Shown in pieces: positions 1 through 9,104 of a stretch of DNA of 55,805 nucleotides. Origin of the DNA: Deltaproteobacteria bacterium (GTDB lineage Bacteria > Desulfobacterota > Syntrophia > Syntrophales > UBA2210); assembly GCA_019314085.1 (NCBI GenBank), contig JAFCZZ010000003.1, forward strand, positions 1 to 55,805, in the 5' to 3' direction. The notes under the pieces were generated by a model that saw nothing but the letters and a program-made list of their open reading frames with translations, did not search any database and was not told the DNA's origin. The stretch's first letter is position 1. Every line of letters begins with the position of its first letter. The position numbers and the translations under genes are program-made.

Positions 1-554
1 CGGCGGTTCAGCTCCCAGTCCTCGGCACCGCCGAGCTGCTCGTTGAACCCGCCGACCTCGTCGAGCGCCTCCCGCAGGTAAACGGAGTTGTAACCCGGGA
101 CGCTCTCCACGAGAGTGGTCTGGTCAAACTGGTGAGCGTGCGTGGAGCCGATCTTTATGATCCTCGCGATCTCTTTACCCAGACCAGGTCGAGTGTTTGG
201 GACACAGCCGGACGTGACCGCCGCCACCTTACTATATGGGCGTCGCTCAAACCACCTCACCATATCCCTGGACCACGTCGGTGGGACGACGACGTCGGCG
301 TCGAGGAAGGCCACGTATCTGGAGGTGGAGTGTCGGAGCCCCTCGTTACAGGCGACCGCACGACGACTGCCCTTTACATCGCTGGGTGGCTCGTCGACGA
401 GGATGGCACCGTACTTCTCGGCCACCTCCCGGGTTCCGTCTGTGCTGTGTGCATCGACGACGATCACCCGGACCGGGTCCAGTTGTGACCTAAGCGACTT
501 CAGACACTCCTCCAGGTCCGACGCGCAGTTCTTCGTGGGGACTATCACGTCCAT
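1..554 (-). CDS. GT2 glycosyltransferase, N-terminal part (gene crosses the circle junction)
   Basis: Starts at ATG 554-552 and runs off base 1; it continues in frame from 55691 to a stop at 55346, giving one 299-residue protein on the closed circle. The N-terminus has the GT-A signature of family 2: MDVIVPTKN, then VVDAHSTDGTREVAEKYG and FLDADVVVPP (DxD-type metal site). Family 2 enzymes transfer a sugar from a nucleotide donor at the cytoplasmic membrane face. Last gene of the long minus-strand glycan operon; its start overlaps the end of the hydrolase-like gene at 545-958. Acceptor and sugar cannot be read from sequence. Confidence 0.9.
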   Translation of the reverse strand, partial: MDVIVPTKNCASDLEECLKSLRSQLDPVRVIVVDAHSTDGTREVAEKYGAILVDEPPSDVKGSRRAVACNEGLRHSTSRYVAFLDADVVVPPTWSRDMVRWFERRPYSKVAAVTSGCVPNTRPGLGKEIARIIKIGSTHAHQFDQTTLVESVPGYNSVYLREALDEVGGFNEQLGGAEDWELNR

Positions 555-958
555 TTCATTCCCTTCCGCCTAAAGTCGTTCAGTATCCGGTACGTGACGA
601 ATAGGTTGAGTGGATGAATGCTGTTCGTGACCATATCGAGCAACAGGTGGACCCACCACCCCAACGAGGCCCCGAGGAGGACGGGGCGACTGACCGCCAT
701 CAGTGTCAGCAGGAGTGGGTACTCCCAGCCGTGCAGGGGGCAGATGTACGTGTTGTGGTTCATCAGTCCCTCGGATAGGTCATACGCGCTGAGAGTGAGC
801 TTACCGTTAACCACGTAGTAGTCGACTTCGTGGTCCACGTCAATGAGGATCCCGGTGACGAGGACGGACACGGCCGCAACGTACTGACGAAGCAGTAAGA
901 AGAGGGAGGCGAGGGCTACCGACACGAGGGCGTGATACCTAGCTTCCACGGCTATCAC
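545..958 (-). CDS. membrane-bound metal-dependent hydrolase-like protein (YdjM/DUF457 type)
   Basis: 137 residues with about four membrane segments. Conserved-looking polar residues sit at helix ends: a D-V-D-H near residue 41, H...E around CPLHGWEY, and H-x3-D in WVHLLLDM. This spacing resembles the YdjM/LexA-binding inner-membrane hydrolase family, whose biochemical role is poorly known. GTG start; overlaps the following GT2 start by 10 nt, so the two are probably co-translated. It may act on a lipid or glycan intermediate, but this is inference from context only. Confidence 0.55.
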   Translation of the reverse strand: MIAVEARYHALVSVALASLFLLLRQYVAAVSVLVTGILIDVDHEVDYYVVNGKLTLSAYDLSEGLMNHNTYICPLHGWEYPLLLTLMAVSRPVLLGASLGWWVHLLLDMVTNSIHPLNLFVTYRILNDFRRKGMKWT

Positions 959-991
959 CCACGAACAACCACTGGTAGTGTTGAAGAGCGC

Positions 992-1915
992 TTATATCTC
1001 CACCCCCACAAAGCTCCCAAGAATTCTTTTGAAGGCATCTGTTGTTGTGCACTTGTGAACTTTTATTCTCGGGCCGGGCGCAATAATGAGAGGAATGTGT
1101 GTTAACTGTGGGACACTTCGCGCTTCAGAGTGTGAGTAATGACCGTTCTCACCTAACTCTTCACCATGATCGGACATGAACACAAACAAAGTGTTCTGTG
1201 GAAGTGCGACGTAAAATTTCCATACCTCCTTGTCAACATCGCTGACGCAAGCACGGTAGAGTTGTCTGAGGAGGGCCAACTCGCCGGGGGTGAGAGCCCC
1301 CTCACCAGTCCAGAATATCTTCAGTACCTTGGTACACAGGTCCTCTATTCTCTTCACACTGACCGGTGAGTCGCTAGGTGTATACGGGAGGTGGGTGTCC
1401 ATAAGGTGGATCCATAGAAAGAAGGGTTTCGGAAAGCTTGGTATACGTTGCAAAGCTTCCATAAACATCTCCCGGGCGGATAGGTGGGGGCCGCCCGTCA
1501 CCGCACGTTTCACCAGCCGCAGGAGGCGTATCATCCATGTGGGGAGGTTACGCAGGGCAAGCCTCTCGAATTGGTGTCGAGCCGAGGCCAGCCGACGGGA
1601 GTTAAGCTGTGGTAAGTATTGGGCTTCATCCCAGCCGGCGCTGAAGGCTTCTAACATGAAGAGGTTCGTCGTGAGGAGGGAGGTGTAGTAGCCGAGGGAA
1701 GAGAGTTTGTATTGTATAGAGTGGCGATAATCAAACTTCGACGAGCTGCAGAGTATACGTGGGATGCTCTCCTTCGTCACTGTAGCTTGTGTATGAAAGT
1801 TAGTGAAGAAAGTACCCATGCTGGCGATCTTTGAGAGGTTTGGTGTTAGCTGTTCATTGATGTGATCGAATCTAAGGGCGTCGCAAAGAACAACGACGAT
1901 ATTCTTCCTCCTCAG
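992..1915 (-). CDS. sulfatase-like (alkaline phosphatase superfamily) hydrolase, apparent CTG start
   Basis: The first in-frame ATG (1819) gives 275 residues but lacks the family's N-terminus. Reading upstream in the same frame gives an open stretch with NIVVVLCDALRFDH and LTPNLSKIAS, the typical first metal-binding strand, back to a CTG at 1915-1913 that overlaps the previous gene's TGA as CTGA. No ATG, GTG or TTG is available there; a G-run lies about 7 nt upstream. Downstream motifs are THLPYTP and SDHGEELGENG (metal-binding DH). The family hydrolyses sulfate or phosphate esters or transfers phospho-groups; here a glycan or lipid headgroup is a plausible substrate. No membrane anchor is obvious. 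Confidence 0.75.
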   Translation of the reverse strand: MRRKNIVVVLCDALRFDHINEQLTPNLSKIASMGTFFTNFHTQATVTKESIPRILCSSSKFDYRHSIQYKLSSLGYYTSLLTTNLFMLEAFSAGWDEAQYLPQLNSRRLASARHQFERLALRNLPTWMIRLLRLVKRAVTGGPHLSAREMFMEALQRIPSFPKPFFLWIHLMDTHLPYTPSDSPVSVKRIEDLCTKVLKIFWTGEGALTPGELALLRQLYRACVSDVDKEVWKFYVALPQNTLFVFMSDHGEELGENGHYSHSEARSVPQLTHIPLIIAPGPRIKVHKCTTTDAFKRILGSFVGVEI

Positions 1916-3369
1916 TCGAAGCCCCCCCGGTATCCTCTGATGCGCTCCAACAAGAGATGTGGTAGGAATTTCAGGTGTGCTATTATCGAGGGTGTGTTAC
2001 CCCCGCGCAGGTTGGTTATGATCCGAGCGAGCCAGATCACCGATTCTGGGACGTGCGCGAGTACGTTGACACGATCCGTCTCGATCAGCCACCTAACCAA
2101 CGATTCTGGAAGCAGCGGCATCAGGTCAAACAAGTTCCTGTAGCTCACGTATTTGGGATCACGCGAACTGCGGATCGTTGGAGGTTGATACGTCCCGTTT
2201 TCGATTTGCTCGATGTCACATCCGCCTTTTATGTCAATGATTGGAGTCTTCGGGAAGTAGTAGAGAAAGAATGGATTCACTTGGAAGGGCCTGAGCTCGT
2301 TGTAGAGGCGCGCGCTCTCCTTCAAATATTCTGGGGTGTCGTCAAGACCGAAAATGTGATCGATACTAAAATTCAATCCGGCTTCGTGGCAATAACGTGC
2401 CATTTGGCGAACTTGGTCGTTTGTCTCATATCTATGTGTGATCTCACGACGGACCTTCTCACTACCCGACTGTAGACCGACCATGGCGAACCGACAGTTA
2501 CTCTCCTTTAGCAGACGGGCTCTTTCCTCATCGATGTCTAGTGGGTGTATGTTACACGCGTATGGCAGACCGATATGATTGGAATACAGGTGGGCGAACT
2601 CGCGGAACCAGGTGGGATCGAGGGTAAGGTTATCGTCCATGAAGAGGAGCCAGTTTATCTCCCATTTCTCTCTTGCTCGCTTCAACTCCTCGATCACGTT
2701 GTCTGGTGAGCGGAATCTGGTGTACCTACCGAGACCTCGGTACAGTTCGTGAAGGTAGCTATTGAAACAATACGTACAAGCACGAGGGCACCCCCGGCTA
2801 ACCATGACTAGGTATCGTTTGAACTCACTCCGATCAATCGCCGGGAGCCATAACTCCTTCATGGGAAACGGCAGTTCATCTAAGTTGCCGATAAGCGGGC
2901 GGAGTGGATTTCTAATAATTGCCCCATTTTGCCAGAACCAAAGGTTGTTAATGTCGGTTCTCCCCGGGTCGTCAGCCAACTCTAACATAGCATATTCCCC
3001 TTCCCCAATACAGACGATGTCAACACAGCCCTCAGCAATCACCCGCTCCGGCACCGCCGTTGGGTGCGGTCCGCCAAATATGATCTTAGTGTCCGGAAGT
3101 TCGTGTTTTATCATGTGGGCGAACTTCAAGCACCATTGATACCTATGAGTAAGGACGGAGAAGCCAACGAAGTCTGGTTTAAATTTCTTAAGGGCATGTA
3201 AGTTTCGTTTTTCATCGCTAGTTACACGGGGCGAGGGATCGTAGGTACGATCAACGAGTCCCCTCACCTCATGACCGGCCTCACTTAACATCGCCGCCAT
3301 AATCTCTAGGCCGATCTGGCCGAAAGCCATATGGGGTTCCTTAACCGCTATGAACGCAATCCTCGACAA
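1912..3369 (-). CDS. B12-binding-domain radical SAM enzyme
   Basis: 485 residues. The N-terminal 130 residues form a Rossmann-like cobalamin-binding domain (IAFIAVKEPH start, IIFGGPHPT). The radical SAM core has C194-x3-C198-x2-C201 in SRGCPRACTYC, which binds the [4Fe-4S] cluster. Such enzymes often methylate or rearrange unactivated carbons. TTG start keeps the first beta strand and overlaps the upstream methyltransferase by 22 nt; the next ATG would cut into the B12 domain. A 7-G homopolymer near the 3' end is a possible sequencing-error site but the frame is intact. Position between a methyltransferase and a sulfatase-like gene suggests lipid or sugar tailoring. Confidence 0.9.
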   Translation of the reverse strand: MSRIAFIAVKEPHMAFGQIGLEIMAAMLSEAGHEVRGLVDRTYDPSPRVTSDEKRNLHALKKFKPDFVGFSVLTHRYQWCLKFAHMIKHELPDTKIIFGGPHPTAVPERVIAEGCVDIVCIGEGEYAMLELADDPGRTDINNLWFWQNGAIIRNPLRPLIGNLDELPFPMKELWLPAIDRSEFKRYLVMVSRGCPRACTYCFNSYLHELYRGLGRYTRFRSPDNVIEELKRAREKWEINWLLFMDDNLTLDPTWFREFAHLYSNHIGLPYACNIHPLDIDEERARLLKESNCRFAMVGLQSGSEKVRREITHRYETNDQVRQMARYCHEAGLNFSIDHIFGLDDTPEYLKESARLYNELRPFQVNPFFLYYFPKTPIIDIKGGCDIEQIENGTYQPPTIRSSRDPKYVSYRNLFDLMPLLPESLVRWLIETDRVNVLAHVPESVIWLARIITNLRGGNTPSIIAHLKFLPHLLLERIRGYRGGFD

Positions 3370-4157
3370 ATTGCGACCATCACCTCACTGAGATTGAGGC
3401 CAGTTGGATCCATCTTGAAATCCTTGAGGCCAACCCCTCGCCTGCGCCGCTCTTTTAAGTAGCCCTCGAATGAGTTCACCCGAGTTGGCCGTTGACCAAA
3501 GAGTTCGACACTAGAGAAATGAGTGTTGAGCAACTCCATGAACTCCGTTGGGGTGTACTCGTGTTTATGTGTCGGGTTGACAGTGACCATCTTCTTGTCG
3601 ATTAGATATTGGCGCACGGACGTGGGGGAGGCGTTCGCCGTGCTGATTATTAGAGTACCAGAGGGAGAGAGCCAATTTAGAATAGACTCGAGGACATTCT
3701 CCGGGTCATGTTCCACGACCTCAAAACACACCACATAGTCGAAGGTGTTGGACTCGTACTCCTCCTCAACGCCAGTCGGGTCGAGGAACTCTACATTGAA
3801 GCGACCAGCGAAATGACTCCTCGCCCAAGATAGAGCTAGACGGTTCAGCTCCAGCCCAACAACAGTATTCCTTGGCTCGTCCCAAGCGAGGTACCACGCG
3901 CCGTAGCCGGAACCACAGCCGAGGTCGAGGACTAGGCTGCCCGGGGTGATCTGTTGCGCGGCCCACCAGTATCGATGAGCGTGCATAGAGTGGTAGAACT
4001 CGCCAGAGTTGGCGACCTCGTCCCAGCTGCCAACCACAAGTCGCTCACCACGATGAGCCACCTCACCGGCGGGGGTGAGGGAGAGCCAGAGTTTGAAGAG
4101 CGGCCGCTTGATCCAATACGGTGCGGGTGCTAGGAGGCGTAGAAGCGCCTTCTTCAT
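3348..4157 (-). CDS. SAM-dependent methyltransferase (class I, type 11)
   Basis: 269 residues. Motif I is VLDLGCGSGYGAW, followed by an acidic strand end (VVGLELN) and FDYVVCFEVVEH, which is motif II/III of small-molecule methyltransferases. It should transfer a methyl group to a sugar, lipid or similar small acceptor. The ATG overlaps the stop of the GT-C gene as ATGA, so it is translationally coupled. The basic hydrophobic N-terminus (about 35 residues) may touch the membrane. Confidence 0.88.
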   Translation of the reverse strand: MKKALLRLLAPAPYWIKRPLFKLWLSLTPAGEVAHRGERLVVGSWDEVANSGEFYHSMHAHRYWWAAQQITPGSLVLDLGCGSGYGAWYLAWDEPRNTVVGLELNRLALSWARSHFAGRFNVEFLDPTGVEEEYESNTFDYVVCFEVVEHDPENVLESILNWLSPSGTLIISTANASPTSVRQYLIDKKMVTVNPTHKHEYTPTEFMELLNTHFSSVELFGQRPTRVNSFEGYLKERRRRGVGLKDFKMDPTGLNLSEVMVAICRGLRS

Positions 4158-5596
4158 GTATCAACCCTCCTATATATCACAACACCGCCATGATTGTAAA
4201 TCATCCTCCAATCATGATCGTCTTGCCAAACATCATGTACCGAGATATGGTACATTTCACTACGGGTACCCCGTACCCAGTCAGTAATCACGAAGTATGC
4301 ATTACGGCGCATCCTCTCGCTGAGGAATACATAGCGCCACGGCTGTTGGTCTGTTGTGCTGTTTAGAATGAATTGTTTTTGGTCCTGTAACGTTTTAGTT
4401 GCCTTCACCCAGTCGGGATTAACCACAGTTGAGCTGCGATTCGAGAAACACTCCAAGGAGATTCTCGAGGATATGTATTGCATTACTGCACGGTCCCCAA
4501 ACCAGTCTTTATGTGTCGTATTTGCGAAGTAACCATTCGTGTCGAGCCATTGAAGAGCTATAACCTCGGGCTTAGTAAGCGAGTCAGAAAGCCACACAAA
4601 GTTGTTCACTCCTCCAAGTAAGGGGGCACTCAACATGGATACAAATACTATGGGATATACCCAACGTTTTGTATTCGATGAAACCAAAGCAGGAATTAAT
4701 GCTATGGCAGTGTAAGTGAGGAAACGTCTTGGGGACGCAACACGAGTATTATACATAAGCCATGCCCCTATGAATGCAAGCGCTGAGAGAATGAAGATCG
4801 TGCGTTGTGGCTCCTTCCATCTCCAGAATCGTAACGGGACATTGCACCCCATCACAACGAGACCGAGGTAACTGACGGCACCAACACCAATCAACTCTCT
4901 GGGGCTGTAGAGGAATAAATTAGAAGGAGAGAAGTGGAGGGCGCCAGAGAGGAGGTTTGTCGCCTGAACCTTGTGCGGGCTGAATGGACTGAGAATGAAA
5001 GTCACTGTCCCCACGAGAATGGCGATGGAGACCGGCCACATCCTTCTGTTACTGAGTAACCGAATGGAGACGTATCCAACTGAGAAGAGGAAGGGTACCA
5101 CATGTGACATAATTGTGAAAATTAAAAATGGGATCGAATAAATATATCGTCTCCTAAGATAAAGACCGAGAAATAGGAACATAAAGAATATTCCAAGCGC
5201 CTCGGTCGTACCAAAGTAACAAGTACGGTAGAATAAGTTTTCGCTAGCAATGAGGAGTGACGATCCATAGAGTGATCGACGACAGTCGAGAAACGCAGAC
5301 AAGAAAAAGTAGAATGGAAACACCATGAGACCGCCGATCACCGGGTTCGTATATTTACAGAGAGTGAGCACCTCGATATTGAAAAAAGAATGGAGAAACC
5401 ACATAATATAGAGTTGAAGGGGTGGAACAAATAACCCACCATAGGGTCTGTGATATATGACAAGATACTGTAGAAGGAACCAGTAATGATATTCATCAGA
5501 GGGCATAAGGTCTGGAATTGTAAGGTGTGGGTACGAACGCCACACCGCACCCAGTACTGCAAGGGCGGTGAGTATCAGCAAAGTTCGTTTATTCAT
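4154..5596 (-). CDS. polytopic GT-C-type glycosyltransferase
   Basis: 480 residues, with about 10-11 hydrophobic segments in the first 330 and a soluble C-terminal domain of about 150. An acidic pair follows the first membrane helix (LMPSDEYHYW), as in GT-C enzymes (PMT, ArnT, AglB-like), where it binds metal and the lipid-phosphate sugar. The C-terminal part would face outside. It probably transfers a sugar or glycan from a polyprenyl-phosphate donor. ATGA overlaps at both ends tie it to the radical SAM gene upstream and the methyltransferase downstream. Exact family not recognised. Confidence 0.72.
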   Translation of the reverse strand: MNKRTLLILTALAVLGAVWRSYPHLTIPDLMPSDEYHYWFLLQYLVIYHRPYGGLFVPPLQLYIMWFLHSFFNIEVLTLCKYTNPVIGGLMVFPFYFFLSAFLDCRRSLYGSSLLIASENLFYRTCYFGTTEALGIFFMFLFLGLYLRRRYIYSIPFLIFTIMSHVVPFLFSVGYVSIRLLSNRRMWPVSIAILVGTVTFILSPFSPHKVQATNLLSGALHFSPSNLFLYSPRELIGVGAVSYLGLVVMGCNVPLRFWRWKEPQRTIFILSALAFIGAWLMYNTRVASPRRFLTYTAIALIPALVSSNTKRWVYPIVFVSMLSAPLLGGVNNFVWLSDSLTKPEVIALQWLDTNGYFANTTHKDWFGDRAVMQYISSRISLECFSNRSSTVVNPDWVKATKTLQDQKQFILNSTTDQQPWRYVFLSERMRRNAYFVITDWVRGTRSEMYHISVHDVWQDDHDWRMIYNHGGVVIYRRVDT

Positions 5597-6963
5597 GTGC
5601 GTCCCAACAGGAATGGTACTAACCCTCTGGCATCTCCTAAGACATTAATCCACTCACTAGGATGACATATGGTGTCGAACATCCACCACCGGTTTTTGAG
5701 GTAGAACTCAGTGAATCCCTCTCGTTCCAAAGCTGTCATCTGTTCCGTGGTGAGTAGAGTTCTCCCATCCTGCTTCATCTGTTCCAATGTCTCTACGATT
5801 GGCGTGCCCGGGTAGGCGAAGAGCTGGGTGAAGGAGAAACGACGAGGACGTACGACAGACTTGGCCCAATGGACTGTTTCCCGGACGATCTTTGGGGTCT
5901 GCCACGGGAAGATCATGAAGCCGGCGCAGGTCCAGAGATCAAGGTCGTAGACATACTTAGCGAACGTCTCCATCTGCTCGACGGTGATGTCTTTCTGTAT
6001 GAGGTCGAGCGTCTCCTGGTCCGCTGACTCGTAGCCGACATGAAGTGTGCGACCGCCAGATTCCTTAAAGAGGGTGAGGGTCTCCTTGCTCTGCTCGGCA
6101 CGAGAGTACCCGCCCCACACGATCGGCGGTCCGTGATCGAGAATAGCCTGTGAGAGATCACGCATACGACGAGGGGGGAGGGTGTCGTCTTGGAACCACA
6201 CCTGCTTGATGTAGGGGAGGTTGTGGTGAATCCACCAGAGTTCGTTGACGACGTTCCTTATGGAGCGGGCGCGGTAACGATGGGGATCCATGTGTTGGAA
6301 AGCACGTATCCACAAACAGAAGGAGCACCTATATGGGCAGGACCGGGCCCCGAGGACATCCAGAAAGGGGTACCGGAGGGATGTCTGGCGGTAGTCGTAC
6401 AGGTTGAGGTATCGAGCATAGACTTGGGACACGAAGGGGATACGATCGAGTTCAGACGACGAACAGAGGGGACGTCGAGGATTCTTGACTACTTCTCTCC
6501 CTTCTTGGTGTATGAGGCCCTTGATTTGGTCGGACGGGCCGTTCTCGATAACATCGAGCAAGGTGTGTTCGAACTCACCGTATGTCATTGTGGTGAGGTG
6601 TGGGTAATCGAGGAGGACATCCTTATCCACGCAGTGGCTCCACGGCCCGACTAGGACGACATCGTGTCGGCGGCAGAGGTATTCGGCATATCCGAGGTCC
6701 CGGTCGAGGGTTGAGTATCCAAAATAGTAGGCTATATGGTCTGGAGCGAAGGAGTCGATGATCTTGGCGGTTTCATACGGCGAGAGTCCACGCGCGGGGG
6801 CATCGAGGAGTAAGCACTCGTATCCCTCTCGTTCGAGCAGAGCGTGGGCGTACGCGAGCCAGATCGGCGGCCAAGCTTGGCGGCCTCGGGATTTCCTCGT
6901 CCAACGCCCGGTGCGAATGTAGTCGTGTGGCGCAGGGGGGTTCAGGAGTACGACACGACTCAT
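5593..6963 (-). CDS. B12-binding-domain radical SAM enzyme
   Basis: 456 residues. N-terminal cobalamin-type domain (VVLLNPPAPHDY, then strands to VLVGPWSH), then C209-x3-C213-x2-C216 in ARSCPYRCSFC. The core continues with WFQDDTLPP and a C-terminal stretch rich in W and F. Not a recent copy of the gene at 1912-3369, since sequences differ outside the motifs. Likely tailors a sugar or lipid in the glycan pathway. ATG start; stop overlaps the GT-C start as ATGA. Confidence 0.9.
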   Translation of the reverse strand: MSRVVLLNPPAPHDYIRTGRWTRKSRGRQAWPPIWLAYAHALLEREGYECLLLDAPARGLSPYETAKIIDSFAPDHIAYYFGYSTLDRDLGYAEYLCRRHDVVLVGPWSHCVDKDVLLDYPHLTTMTYGEFEHTLLDVIENGPSDQIKGLIHQEGREVVKNPRRPLCSSSELDRIPFVSQVYARYLNLYDYRQTSLRYPFLDVLGARSCPYRCSFCLWIRAFQHMDPHRYRARSIRNVVNELWWIHHNLPYIKQVWFQDDTLPPRRMRDLSQAILDHGPPIVWGGYSRAEQSKETLTLFKESGGRTLHVGYESADQETLDLIQKDITVEQMETFAKYVYDLDLWTCAGFMIFPWQTPKIVRETVHWAKSVVRPRRFSFTQLFAYPGTPIVETLEQMKQDGRTLLTTEQMTALEREGFTEFYLKNRWWMFDTICHPSEWINVLGDARGLVPFLLGRT

Positions 6964-6964
6964 A

Positions 6965-7804
6965 TCATAGCACCTCCAGGATGCGCTGTTTCATCTCCTT
7001 AATTATGATATTCCTTGTTTTCTTATAGTAATCTTTATCGAACGGTCTGCGCCTCCCGGTAACGGACAGTACGAGCTGTGTGAAGAACATCACCAGCGCG
7101 CCGAGGATAGGTGGGTTCTCGCTGATGTGGGTTAGGCCGGCGAACACCGTGTGGGGTAGTGGGAATCCGAGAAAGTGCCGCGCCCACCCGGAGAGGTACC
7201 ACTCATGCAGGGATTCACGGGTGGACGGACGGCGTTCTATGAATTTAACTGTAGGATCGGAACGAACGAGAAATCCCCAGCGGTAAGCTTCTAGGATCGC
7301 CCAGGTGTCCCAGTGGAGGACGGGAGCAAGCCCGTTGATCTGTTCCCAACATTCGCGGCGGTAGAGGCGAGCCACGTTACTGGCTCGACCTCGCCAAACA
7401 GATCCGCCATGTGGGACGCCGCTCACTATCCCGACGTACCGCCATAGATCAGAGGTGAGCCGCTCGACGTAGTCCGGCGGGAGAACCACGTCGCCGTCTA
7501 TCGTCAACAACCACTCCCAGTCGGGAGTACCTGTCTCAGCTACTTTCACCGCTAAATGAGTGGCGTTTCTCTGGTTCTCCCATTTGTGGAGTTTGGGATC
7601 GTCTGGTACGACGAGTGGGAGAAGGAGTGTTGAGGGATATGGTTTAAACAGGCGCTCGAGTATTTCCTGGGTCCTATCTGTACTGCCCCCATCGATGATA
7701 ATAAATGCCCGTGGTGGGATCGTTTGATTCAGGACCGATCCTACCATGTCACTGATGTTCCTTTCCTCGTTCTTTACGACGGAGATGGCGATGTACTTGA
7801 TCAC
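6965..7804 (-). CDS. GT2 family glycosyltransferase
   Basis: 279 residues. GT-A fold: YIAISVVKNEERNI, IIIDGGSTDRTQEIL, then LLTIDGDVVLPPDYV, which holds the DxD site. One or two hydrophobic segments near residue 240 may hold it at the membrane. GTG start, overlapping the stop of the upstream membrane protein by four bases. One of four GT2 proteins on this element; donor and acceptor not predictable. Confidence 0.9.
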   Translation of the reverse strand: MIKYIAISVVKNEERNISDMVGSVLNQTIPPRAFIIIDGGSTDRTQEILERLFKPYPSTLLLPLVVPDDPKLHKWENQRNATHLAVKVAETGTPDWEWLLTIDGDVVLPPDYVERLTSDLWRYVGIVSGVPHGGSVWRGRASNVARLYRRECWEQINGLAPVLHWDTWAILEAYRWGFLVRSDPTVKFIERRPSTRESLHEWYLSGWARHFLGFPLPHTVFAGLTHISENPPILGALVMFFTQLVLSVTGRRRPFDKDYYKKTRNIIIKEMKQRILEVL

Positions 7805-8478
7805 AACGCATCACCGATCTTTATCATATCCTTACCCGCGTAGGTATTCTTCCATACAACGTAGGCGTATGCGAGAACAGAGAAGGCACGAGAGCCGAGG
7901 TACCAGGGCTGGGCTGTCTCCCTGAGGACCAGAATGGCCGTCGCGTAATCACTCGATATAAGAGATAGACCATAAGCTATGTAGCACCTGAAGATCAGGA
8001 AGAGCGACAGTGAGAAGATCAGAAAGACCGCCGGCGCCGCTATATCCTCCTGTTTGAGTTTGGTGAAAATACAGACCGGCACGTTACACAGAAGGAATAT
8101 CACGGGATAGACCATGTTGTGCAGTTCCTTCATCAACCCCAATCGTGCGACGTATTGTGGGAACCAAACTATGTGGTTCCAAACCTCAATGACCCCATAA
8201 CAACCGAACATCACCATAAAAGCGAGATAGGTGCAGAGAGGCGGTGGGTAGCCACGCCTGTGGAAATGAAAAGCCGACCAAATCCAGATGAAGGAGAAAA
8301 GAATCACATTTAGCGTGTTAAACGGGCGGAAGTAACGCGTCGAGAGTAGTGGGAGCGGGGACTTGGCGAATAGGCCGTTGGTGAGTAAGAGGGGAAGGTG
8401 GAAGCCGATGAGTAGTGAGAAGGGTATCGCCCAGAGGAGTGGGTGTGTGAGCGGGCGGAGGGGGCGTGGAAGTTTCAT
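7801..8478 (-). CDS. polytopic membrane protein, unknown function
   Basis: 225 residues with about six hydrophobic segments and short polar loops; no catalytic motif recognised. ATGA overlap with the upstream zinc-ribbon gene and four-base overlap with the GT2 downstream. Its place among glycosyltransferases suggests a role in glycan lipid handling or export, but nothing in the sequence proves it. Confidence 0.7.
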   Translation of the reverse strand: MKLPRPLRPLTHPLLWAIPFSLLIGFHLPLLLTNGLFAKSPLPLLSTRYFRPFNTLNVILFSFIWIWSAFHFHRRGYPPPLCTYLAFMVMFGCYGVIEVWNHIVWFPQYVARLGLMKELHNMVYPVIFLLCNVPVCIFTKLKQEDIAAPAVFLIFSLSLFLIFRCYIAYGLSLISSDYATAILVLRETAQPWYLGSRAFSVLAYAYVVWKNTYAGKDMIKIGDAL

Positions 8479-8738
8479 AGAGCGTCCTCACCATAATAGG
8501 AATTGAGGCAGTCGGGACAGTGAAGGATATCTCCAAACCCGTGTGGATAATCAGCTCTTATGCCGTGTGTGGGACACCGGAACGCGTAGAAGGGAAGTGG
8601 GGCCCTCCACCCCGACTTCATGTAATGACCGAGATATACGGTGCCCCCCAGTCGTAGTTTGAGACGGCTAAACCACGACAGCGTGGCGATCTTTTCTGTG
8701 AGGATCTGTTTTAGTTCCTCTTCTGTGAGTAGCCTCAT
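8475..8738 (-). CDS. small zinc-ribbon-like protein
   Basis: 87 residues. FRCPTHG and LHCPDC form two half-knuckles (C-P-T-H and C-P-D-C) about 20 residues apart, likely one structural zinc site. The N-terminal 45 residues are helical and basic. ATGA overlaps at both ends. Function unknown. Confidence 0.6.
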   Translation of the reverse strand: MRLLTEEELKQILTEKIATLSWFSRLKLRLGGTVYLGHYMKSGWRAPLPFYAFRCPTHGIRADYPHGFGDILHCPDCLNSYYGEDAL

Positions 8739-9049
8739 CCTATCTCCTCCATCTCGACCACGACCAATTTTTCACCCAACAAGTTCCGGTACCTGACGCG
8801 GTATGTGTGGTTCCGGAGGAAGGTGTAGTCTCCCTGGAAGCGGATCGTGCCATGGTCATATGTGAGTACAGTAGTGACCTGTCCATCGGATCCACTCTCG
8901 AATACCCGGAAGGTGATCGTCTCGATGGGTGGGTGGAGAGCGCGATACGCTATCACAGTGTAGGGCGCGAACAGTAGTGAGAGGCCCAAGATTAGGAGGA
9001 GTCTCTCCTTGGTGCTGAGGGGACTATCCGATTCATTATTTTTTTTCAT
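8735..9049 (-). CDS. single-pass membrane protein with small extracytoplasmic domain
   Basis: 104 residues: a polar N-terminus, one membrane helix (LLLILGLSLLFAPYTVIAY), then about 65 residues rich in beta-type sequence. No known domain seen. ATG start; separated from the next gene upstream by 55 nt. Function unknown. Confidence 0.6.
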   Translation of the reverse strand: MKKNNESDSPLSTKERLLLILGLSLLFAPYTVIAYRALHPPIETITFRVFESGSDGQVTTVLTYDHGTIRFQGDYTFLRNHTYRVRYRNLLGEKLVVVEMEEIG

Positions 9050-9104
9050 ATTGGGAACGCTCCTGGAATACAGCGATAGAAACCGATCCGCCTGAGTACG
9101 TCCT

